18,905 nt of DNA from an uncultured Treponema sp. (GTDB taxonomy: Bacteria; Spirochaetota; Spirochaetia; Treponematales; Treponemataceae): the NCBI GenBank assembly GCA_937902445.1, contig CALELJ010000285.1, positions 1 through 18,905 of the forward strand. The letters run 5' to 3'. The position numbers and the translations under genes are program-made. Of this stretch, positions 13,238 through 18,905 are shown piece by piece. Position 1 is the first letter of the stretch. Each line of letters opens with the position of its first letter. Under the pieces are notes generated by a model. It did not search any database. It was not told the DNA's origin and saw only the letters and a list, made by a program, of their open reading frames with translations.

Positions 13238-14389
13238 TTACGGAAGGGCAACAGGAATCCATTTTTCAGTATCTGTCTGACTGCCGCTTATTTTTCCCCA
13301 GGTAAGTCCCTTTGCTGTAGTTTCCCCGGTAAGATATGTTTTTCCGTTTACCGTGAAACCGAATCCAGGGTGGTCTGAAACAAATCCTGCGATGGCGTGG
13401 CTGTATTCTGCGCTTACAAAAATAATTGCATCTTCGTTGATGGCCTGTAGAAGAACCGCAAGCAGCATGGATCTGCTGTCACAATCCGAGCCACCACCAA
13501 GAAGTATAGAGGGAAGGGATGCAAAGTCGCTTGAGTTTTTCTCACGCTCATATTTGAAATCCTGCGTCCATGTAAGGAGTTTCTGTGCATATTCCGTCGT
13601 GTCCTTGCATTCTGTGGCCAGGGCATTTGAAATGTCAAAGGCAGCCTGACGCAATCTTGAGCACGAATCACGGAAAATAATTCTGTAATATCTTTGCCAG
13701 GCTTCCTTCCACAGGTCGCTTTTCTGATAGAGGAGCAGCACCCTGTATTCCCTGTCTATGAGATAGTCGGCAGCCTCTTTGTCGCAGCTGTCGATTTTCG
13801 TGCTTATTTTTGTTCCGCCTATGTTGAGCTTTATGTCCTGCTGGCCCTGGGATGGAAAGGTATATGATGTGAGTATTCCGGCTGTAAAATAACTTTCAAT
13901 GTCCACATAGATTGAATCCATCAAGCTTGTCATGTATGAATTTGCCGCCACCGCATCTTTTTCCGAAGCCCATGTGAGTACAAGAATTATGTTTTTGTTT
14001 TCCGGAATCACTGCGGCTGCCCCGTAACCCTGGGAAGGAATTCCAAGTATGTTTCCCGAGAACATAGCAATGGCAGTTTCATTGTTGCGCCATTTGAATG
14101 TATCTACGTCAGCGTTGAGTCCAAGTTTTGAAACCGTGTCTTTCATCGCCTTTTCTGTTCCGCTGTATTTTGAAGACGGAAAAACTTTAATTATGGCGTG
14201 GACCGGTGCTATGGTGCTTTGCAGCTGGAATGAAGTGTCTCCGGCTGATGACTCAAGTTTGAAGCCTTCCGGAAGGTCAACACAGACGTTGCTGCTGAAT
14301 CCGTTGAAATTTGTTCTTGTGGCAAAGAGAGATGAGGCCATGAAGCACACAAATACAAGGCATGATAATTTATTTGCAAATCTTGTCAT
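13238..14389 (-). CDS. Exported transglutaminase-like protein
   Basis: A 383-residue protein with a Sec signal peptide (hydrophobic core CLVFVCFMASSLFA, cleavage near residue 23). The N-terminal half (about 30-170) looks like a beta-rich domain of unknown type. The C-terminal part carries a transglutaminase/cysteine-protease-like pattern: Cys303 in GGGSDCDSRSMLL, His331 in YSHAIAGF and an acidic residue, Glu356, in YLTGETTAKG. These give a plausible Cys-His-acid triad, and the spacing agrees with transglutaminase-like superfamily domains. It would act in the periplasm, perhaps on peptides or cell-wall proteins; the substrate is unknown. AGAGGA lies about 8 nt before the ATG. It is divergent from the pseudouridine synthase, with overlapping promoter elements. 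Confidence 0.82.
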   Translation of the reverse strand: MTRFANKLSCLVFVCFMASSLFATRTNFNGFSSNVCVDLPEGFKLESSAGDTSFQLQSTIAPVHAIIKVFPSSKYSGTEKAMKDTVSKLGLNADVDTFKWRNNETAIAMFSGNILGIPSQGYGAAAVIPENKNIILVLTWASEKDAVAANSYMTSLMDSIYVDIESYFTAGILTSYTFPSQGQQDIKLNIGGTKISTKIDSCDKEAADYLIDREYRVLLLYQKSDLWKEAWQRYYRIIFRDSCSRLRQAAFDISNALATECKDTTEYAQKLLTWTQDFKYEREKNSSDFASLPSILLGGGSDCDSRSMLLAVLLQAINEDAIIFVSAEYSHAIAGFVSDHPGFGFTVNGKTYLTGETTAKGLTWGKISGSQTDTEKWIPVALP

Positions 14390-14411
14390 TTTATAAATCC
14401 TCTTTTATGAT
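14383..14411 (+). promoter_or_regulatory. Promoter of the pseudouridine synthase gene
   Basis: TTGTCA (14383-14388) and TATGAT (14406-14411) are 17 bp apart, a good sigma70-type promoter. The ATG at 14421 follows the -10 by 9 nt, so the leader would be zero to three bases. The -35 overlaps the start codon of the divergent exported gene. Its probable -10 (TATCAT, complement of 14407-14412) overlaps this -10 almost completely. Confidence 0.7.
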
Positions 14412-14420
14412 AATCGGAAA

Positions 14421-15107
14421 ATGAAGACTATTTCTGTAATTTATGAGAATGATGAGATCCTCCTTGTGAACAAGGAAGCTGGTGTTTCAGTACAGGGGGG
14501 AGCTGGTATTGCACATCCCCTTGATGAGGAACTTCCGAAACAGCTTGGCTATAGAATTCATCTGGTGCACAGGCTTGATAAGGAAACAGCCGGAATTCTT
14601 ATTGTCGCAAAAAATCCTGCCGCCGCCGCAAAGTGGACAAAGCTTATCCAGACGGAACAGGTTCAGAAAGTTTATTCCGCTGTCTGTTTTGGCATTCCCC
14701 AGGTGAAGGGAAAACCTGCAATGGAAGGAAAACTTACAGGGACGGTTGAAGCCCACGGTCGCACACAGAATGCGGAACTTTTTTTCAAGGTTGAAAAGAA
14801 GTGGGATGAAAAAATAATTTCCGAAAATGCTGAGACCGGCGAAAAGACTGAAAAAAAACTTGAGTTGAGTCTTGTAAAGATTACCCTTGGTACAGGCCGC
14901 ATGCATCAGATAAGAATACAGATGGCAAAGAGTTCTGCTCCTTTAGCCGGAGACGACAAGCATGGCGATTTCAAGCTGAACAAACTTGCGCGGAAGGCGG
15001 GTATCAAAAGGCTCCAGCTTGCAGCAACAAGACTGACGATTCCTGTTGACGGCAAGCCAAAGACCTTTGAAATTCCATTACCGGAACACTTCAAGAATCC
15101 CGTGTAA
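14421..15107 (+). CDS. RluA-family RNA pseudouridine synthase
   Basis: A 228-residue enzyme that isomerises uridine to pseudouridine in rRNA or tRNA. The active-site motif HRLDKETAGILIVAKN has the catalytic Asp53. The segments VIYENDEILLVNKEAGVSVQ (7-26) and RMHQIRIQMA (near 160) are typical of the RluA/RluC/RluD group. There is no N-terminal S4 domain, so it is of the short RluA/TruC-like type; the exact target base cannot be told. The gene ends 14 bp from the convergent oxidoreductase, with no terminator between them. Confidence 0.93.
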   Translation: MKTISVIYENDEILLVNKEAGVSVQGGAGIAHPLDEELPKQLGYRIHLVHRLDKETAGILIVAKNPAAAAKWTKLIQTEQVQKVYSAVCFGIPQVKGKPAMEGKLTGTVEAHGRTQNAELFFKVEKKWDEKIISENAETGEKTEKKLELSLVKITLGTGRMHQIRIQMAKSSAPLAGDDKHGDFKLNKLARKAGIKRLQLAATRLTIPVDGKPKTFEIPLPEHFKNPV

Positions 15108-15121
15108 TATCTGATAACAAC

Positions 15122-16099
15122 CTAGAGTGTTTCACAAGGGTAGATGACGCCCCACTGTTTTCTAAGACTGTCCATAATCTTCATGATGCGTACAGTTTCT
15201 TCGTGTGGCATTGAAGGACATTCGATTTTTCCCTGAGCAAGAATATCCTTGCATTCAAGAACCTCGTATTCATATCCTGTCGCGATTTCAGGAAAATCAA
15301 TTTTCTTGAGAAGATTGTCGTCCGTATCGTAGAAGGAAATTGACTGGGGGTTGTTGATGTTTGCGACTACTGCGTATCCTTTGTCTCCGTAGAAAGTTCC
15401 GCTTCTGTCGGATCTGTTTGTGAATCCTGAAGTAAGTACGGCTGTCTTTCCATTTTCAAAGAAGACCGTGATGCAGTTGAACCTGTCAACGCCGGTGTCT
15501 GTCAGCATAACTGATGATTCGATTTTCTTTATTTCGTCACCAAAGAACATCATTGCGAAATTCAGAGTGTAGACACCAAGATCAAGAAGGGCACCTCCGG
15601 CCAGTTCCGGCTGTGTCATTCTCTGCTTGAACGCAATGCTGTAGTGCAGGTTTGCGGATATGTGCTCAACTTCTCCAATGATTCCGCTTGCGATTTCATT
15701 CATTATGATTTTTCTTGACGGCATGTATCGTGTCCAGATTGCTTCCGTAACAAGGACTTTTTTCTCTTCTGCTTCCTTGAGGATTTCTTCTGCCTCATAG
15801 GCATTCCTTGTGAAGGACTTTTCGCACAGCACTGCTTTCTTGTGCTTGAGGCAGAGTTTCATGTTCTGGTAATGCTGTGAGTGTGGGGTGGCGATGTAAA
15901 CGAGATCAATCGAAGGATTTTCCAGCATTTCCTCGTAGTCGCCGTATGCTTTTGGAATATTGTATTCCGCGGCGAATTTCTGGGCTTTTTCCAGAGATCT
16001 TGATGCGATTGCATAGATCTGCGCCTGTTCCGGAATGGCAGCTACTGTCCGTGCCATTGTCCCTGCGATGCTTCCAGCACCGATAATACCGATGTTCAT
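15122..16099 (-). CDS. Gfo/Idh/MocA-family NAD(P)-dependent oxidoreductase
   Basis: A 325-residue dehydrogenase of the family that acts on sugars, inositols or dihydrodiols. The Rossmann fold begins IGIIGAGSIAGTMA (3-16), followed by the strand VYIATPHSQHY (67-77) and the catalytic-site lysine in CEKSF (Lys94). Most of the family has EKP here; Ser95 replaces Pro. EAIWTRYMPS (about 119-128) and the second domain after residue ~130 resemble the dimeric dihydrodiol dehydrogenase-like branch. The substrate is unknown. AGGGAG lies 7 nt before the ATG. The gene appears monocistronic. Confidence 0.9.
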   Translation of the reverse strand: MNIGIIGAGSIAGTMARTVAAIPEQAQIYAIASRSLEKAQKFAAEYNIPKAYGDYEEMLENPSIDLVYIATPHSQHYQNMKLCLKHKKAVLCEKSFTRNAYEAEEILKEAEEKKVLVTEAIWTRYMPSRKIIMNEIASGIIGEVEHISANLHYSIAFKQRMTQPELAGGALLDLGVYTLNFAMMFFGDEIKKIESSVMLTDTGVDRFNCITVFFENGKTAVLTSGFTNRSDRSGTFYGDKGYAVVANINNPQSISFYDTDDNLLKKIDFPEIATGYEYEVLECKDILAQGKIECPSMPHEETVRIMKIMDSLRKQWGVIYPCETL

Positions 16100-16168
16100 A
16101 AGCGTGCTCCCTGTGGAAATATTTAGAAATGACTGTTTTTACATGGACGGAAAAAATCCGTTACTTCA

Positions 16169-16197
16169 ATTATCAGCGAGGTTTTGGGATTTTGCAA
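16169..16197 (-). promoter_or_regulatory. Probable promoter of the oxidoreductase gene
   Basis: On the minus strand TTGCAA (complement of 16192-16197), 17 bp and GATAAT (complement of 16169-16174) are found. Transcription would begin near 16162, giving a leader of about 62 nt with AGGGAG as ribosome site. A 5-bp hairpin (ACGGA/TCCGT, 16147-16161) would sit at the very 5' end of that transcript. Confidence 0.45.
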
Positions 16198-16262
16198 CGT
16201 TCAAAAGGGATAATAACGAAGATTTCATCTATAATATAAAATTTAGTTACAAGCCATTTTTA

Positions 16263-16291
16263 TTTTTTTTTGGTTCAATCTGTGTTAGAAT
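16263..16291 (+). promoter_or_regulatory. Promoter of the TIGR03546-like gene, predicted leaderless
   Basis: TAGAAT (16286-16291) lies 8 nt before the ATG at 16300. A run of nine T (16263-16271) takes the -35 position. An in-frame TAA at 16291-16293 fixes the start codon at 16300, and no Shine-Dalgarno site is present. A second TATAAT at 16230-16235 could give a longer transcript. Confidence 0.5.
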
Positions 16292-16299
16292 AACTCATT

Positions 16300-16809
16300 A
16301 TGTTGAAAGCCATATCAAAACTATTGGGGGCCATCAGTTCCAATACAAGGCCCGGAGCCATCGCCCATGCAGTATCATGCGGTGTTCTTTTAGGTTTTAT
16401 GCCAAAGGACAATCTTCTCTGGTATATACTTTTCGTTTTCATTCTGTTCATGAACATCCAGAGGGGGGCTTATGCACTGTCTATTCTTCTGGGTGCGGCG
16501 CTTACCGTTTTCATGGATCCGCTTTTTGATTCCGTCGGATACAGTATACTCACTGTCGAAAGCCTGAAACCGTACTATGCGTCTCTCCTTGATATTCCTT
16601 TTGTCGCATTTACAAAATTCAACAATACCGTGGTAATGGGATCCTTTGTCTGCGGAATTGCGGCCTACATTCCTCTTTATGTCCTTGCAAGGCTTTTTGT
16701 CTGGGCATGGAGAAAATATCTTGCGGAAAAAGTAAGGAAGCTCAAGATTGCCGCCGTGCTCAAGAATATTCCGCTTGTGGAAAAAATCGTTGGGATGATG
16801 GGGGAATAA
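16300..16809 (+). CDS. Small membrane protein, TIGR03546-like (DUF2062-like)
   Basis: A 169-residue inner-membrane protein. Hydrophobic segments lie at about 20-34, 38-52, 56-73 and 112-136, with a basic C-terminal tail. The N-terminal RPGAIAHAVSCGVLLGFMPKDNLLWY resembles the DUF2062-type membrane domain. The family match to TIGR03546 rests on memory of its features and on the partner gene: TIGR03545 and TIGR03546 commonly occur as neighbours in bacteria with outer membranes. The function is unknown. The next gene starts 3 bp after the stop, with GGGGGA at the end of this gene as its ribosome site. Confidence 0.8.
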   Translation: MLKAISKLLGAISSNTRPGAIAHAVSCGVLLGFMPKDNLLWYILFVFILFMNIQRGAYALSILLGAALTVFMDPLFDSVGYSILTVESLKPYYASLLDIPFVAFTKFNNTVVMGSFVCGIAAYIPLYVLARLFVWAWRKYLAEKVRKLKIAAVLKNIPLVEKIVGMMGE

Positions 16810-16812
16810 AAA

Positions 16813-18905
16813 ATGGCAGAAAAGGAAAAGAAAGCAAAGAAGCCTAAGAAAGAGGCTAAGAAATTTCCTGCAAAAAAAATGCCGGGAATGTTCAAGAAAT
16901 CATATTCAGAAAAAAAGCTTGAGTCAAAGATTCTTAAGCGCCTTTATGTTCCGGCTGATAAAAAAGAAGTCACGGCTCTTTTTGAAAAGGGCGCCAATGC
17001 AAAGAAACCTGAGCTTATGGCCATGTCGAGGGAAAGACAGTTTACCAAGGCGGAACTCAAGCACTTCAAGTCTCTGTCAAAGCAGATAAAGGCACAGAAG
17101 TCCATTTTCAGTTTCGTGCCCTTTGTCGCCGTCGTTTCCATTATTGTCGGTGTTGGAGCCGTTGTTACGGCATTCAAGAATCCGATTGCAAAGAAAATCC
17201 TTGTTTCCGTCTGCCAGAGTGTGGCAGGTGCGAAGACTGAAATTCGTTCCGTGAATCTTGAAATTTTTGGAACTTCACTTACGGTCAATCATATTTCCGT
17301 AGGCAACAAGAATTCGGAAATGAAGAATATTTTTGAGGCGGAAAAAATCGAAGTTGCATTCAGCCTTACCCAGGCCCTTCGCGGAAGATTCGACTGCAAG
17401 AATATTGAAGTGTCTGGAATGGCTTTTAACACTGACAGAACTACAAGCTGCCGTTTGCCTTTACAGAAACTTAAGGAAAAGAAGGCCGAGAAGGAAAATT
17501 CCGAAAATGCTTTCATGATTGCCCTTAAGGAACGTTCCAATACTGCCATGGACCGTCTCAAGACTCAGGCTTCCACAATGCTTGGTGGTTCCTCACCTGA
17601 GGAGATCGTCAAGAATCTTGAAGCCCAGCTTAAAACTCCTGTTGCCGTAAAGGACGCTAAGGAACAGAGCGAAGCTATGATCGCAAAGTGGAAGAGCAAG
17701 CCTGATGAAATGAAGAAAGAGGTGGAATCATTCTCCGCATCAGTGAAGGATCTGCAGAAACTTGATCCTTCAAAAATAAAGGATCTTGCCCAGCTCAAAA
17801 GTTCCCTGGAGTCTTTGAATAATGCCATCGAAAAAAGCAAGAGCGTAAAAAATACTTTTGCCGGAGTTGCCGATGAAATCAAGGCCGACGCAAAAAAAGT
17901 CAACAGCCTTGGAGAATCCGTTACAGGTGCTGTTGCCGCAGACAAGAAATTTGCCCAGGAGACCATCGGATCTGCAGTTGATACGGTCAAGAACGCAAAG
18001 ACACTCATGAACGATGCCCTTGAAACCGTTGCATGCAGCATGCTTGGAAAGTATTACCCTTATGTGAAACAGGGCATTTCCTATGCGGAACAGATGAAGG
18101 CTGCCGCCGAAGCAAAGCCAAAGACAGAAAAGCCTAAGAAGGAAAAGAAGGCAAAGGTTGAAAGAAAGCGCCTCAAGGGAACTACCTTCTGGTACGGAAC
18201 TACAAAACCTTCATTCCTCATCGAGCGCATTTTTGCTTCAGGTCCGAATTTCGAGGCAAAGATCAATGACATTTCAAACGACCAGGATCTTCTTGGAAAG
18301 CCAATGAAGGGAGAGGGTGCCTTCTCAGTTGGAAAGACTTCTCATAGCGCAAACCTTGTTGTGGACGCAAGAAAGAATTCAACTGCAAGACTCATTACCG
18401 TCGGATATTCAGGAAAAGGATTTGGTGCGAACATCGACGGAAGCAAGATTGCTTCTGCAAGCGGAATCCCATCGATCGAGGGTACAGCATCGCTTTCTGT
18501 TAAAGGTGCCTTTGATATGGGCGGTTTTGATGCCTCAGGCAGCGTTGACCTTAATCCTGTAAAACTTACTTCTGACGGGCTTGGCAACGAAATGGTGACA
18601 AAATATTACAACACGGCCCTTGCATCCGTTACAAGACTTAATGCCGGATACAGAGCCTCCTACACAGAAAAGGATGGTGTTGGATTTTCCCTCAACGGAA
18701 ATTTTGCCGACCAGTTTGGCAAGGCTCTCATGGCAGCCGTTTCGGAAGTTGGACAGGATGCTAAGAAAATGGCCCTTGCGAAGATTAATGAGAAGATCAA
18801 CGATTCTTCTTCTGAGGCCATGAACAAGATCAAGGAGTTTGCCGGAATCCAGGGCGACATTGACATTCAGAACGCAAACCTTGCTTCCATGCAGAAACTT
18901 CTTGA
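16813..18905 (+). CDS. Large AsmA-like membrane-anchored protein, TIGR03545-like (3' end missing)
   Basis: The frame is open from ATG 16813 to the window end (697 codons). The first ~95 residues are very Lys-rich and presumably cytoplasmic; one membrane segment follows (about 97-121). The next part (about 140-210) has the AsmA-type pattern of short beta strands: TEIRSVNLEIFGTSLTV, IEVAFSLTQALRGRFDCKNIEVSGMAF. Residues about 225-400 are helical and probably coiled-coil. A second Lys-rich stretch is followed by TTFWYGTTKP (457-466) and a beta-rich region again. AsmA-like proteins lie in the periplasm and several are linked to lipid movement to the outer membrane; a role of that kind here is inference. 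It is coupled to the upstream TIGR03546-like gene. Confidence 0.8.
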   Translation, partial: MAEKEKKAKKPKKEAKKFPAKKMPGMFKKSYSEKKLESKILKRLYVPADKKEVTALFEKGANAKKPELMAMSRERQFTKAELKHFKSLSKQIKAQKSIFSFVPFVAVVSIIVGVGAVVTAFKNPIAKKILVSVCQSVAGAKTEIRSVNLEIFGTSLTVNHISVGNKNSEMKNIFEAEKIEVAFSLTQALRGRFDCKNIEVSGMAFNTDRTTSCRLPLQKLKEKKAEKENSENAFMIALKERSNTAMDRLKTQASTMLGGSSPEEIVKNLEAQLKTPVAVKDAKEQSEAMIAKWKSKPDEMKKEVESFSASVKDLQKLDPSKIKDLAQLKSSLESLNNAIEKSKSVKNTFAGVADEIKADAKKVNSLGESVTGAVAADKKFAQETIGSAVDTVKNAKTLMNDALETVACSMLGKYYPYVKQGISYAEQMKAAAEAKPKTEKPKKEKKAKVERKRLKGTTFWYGTTKPSFLIERIFASGPNFEAKINDISNDQDLLGKPMKGEGAFSVGKTSHSANLVVDARKNSTARLITVGYSGKGFGANIDGSKIASASGIPSIEGTASLSVKGAFDMGGFDASGSVDLNPVKLTSDGLGNEMVTKYYNTALASVTRLNAGYRASYTEKDGVGFSLNGNFADQFGKALMAAVSEVGQDAKKMALAKINEKINDSSSEAMNKIKEFAGIQGDIDIQNANLASMQKLL

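Noticed and set aside
16230..16235. Perfect TATAAT as the main promoter of the TIGR03546-like gene
   Set aside because: No -35-like element at 16-18 bp and no ribosome site in the leader it would produce; kept only as a possible second start.
16035..16529. 164-codon plus-strand frame across the start of the oxidoreductase and the TIGR03546-like gene
   Set aside because: It overlaps two well-supported genes and the intergenic promoter region, and has no domain or ribosome site.

Overview
The window looks like a Treponema chromosome, probably a host-associated or gut treponeme. The evidence is a bacterial V-type ATPase operon, a cheA–cheW/cheR-like–cheX–cheY operon of the spirochete type, a CheA with an enlarged dimerization region, a CheW fused to a CheR-like domain, and moderate base composition with heavy CTT/AAG/GAA codon use. 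Species was not determined.

Layout. (1) 1-3793: the 3' part of a V-ATPase operon (A, partial; B; D), closed by a divergent UspA-like gene with a TTG start. No membrane-sector subunits (I, K) follow within the window. (2) 3896-4573: an orphan OmpR-type response regulator whose phospho-acceptor Asp is replaced by Glu. It converges on a minus-strand exported, probable outer-membrane beta-barrel gene (4610-5848). (3) 6054-10906: the chemotaxis operon cheA, cheW-cheR-like, cheX, cheY, with a promoter before cheA and a clear intrinsic terminator after cheY. (4) 11042-12375: a MarR-family regulator divergent from a polytopic membrane protein, with back-to-back promoters in a 71-bp gap. (5) 12523-13167: an HTH–EIIA(Ntr) fusion with a hairpin around its ribosome site and a strong bidirectional terminator shared with the convergent, exported transglutaminase-like gene (13238-14389). 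(6) 14421-15107: an RluA-type pseudouridine synthase, converging on a Gfo/Idh/MocA oxidoreductase (15122-16099, minus). (7) 16300 to the end: a two-gene unit resembling the TIGR03546/TIGR03545 pair, a small membrane protein followed by a large AsmA-like membrane-anchored protein cut by the window edge.

Functional themes. The chemotaxis operon encodes the kinase, coupling protein, phosphatase and response regulator of one complete excitation and adaptation core. Its two atypical proteins match the architecture known from curved spirochete receptor arrays. Several independent genes (response regulator, cheA, marR, the membrane protein, rluA, TIGR03546-like) have a sigma70-type -10 box only 6-9 nt before a start codon that in most cases cannot be moved upstream. 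Leaderless mRNAs therefore seem common for promoter-proximal genes, while operon-internal genes and a second set of leading genes carry normal Shine-Dalgarno sites. No tRNA, rRNA, CRISPR, insertion sequence or phage gene was seen. The longest intergenic gap is about 205 bp.
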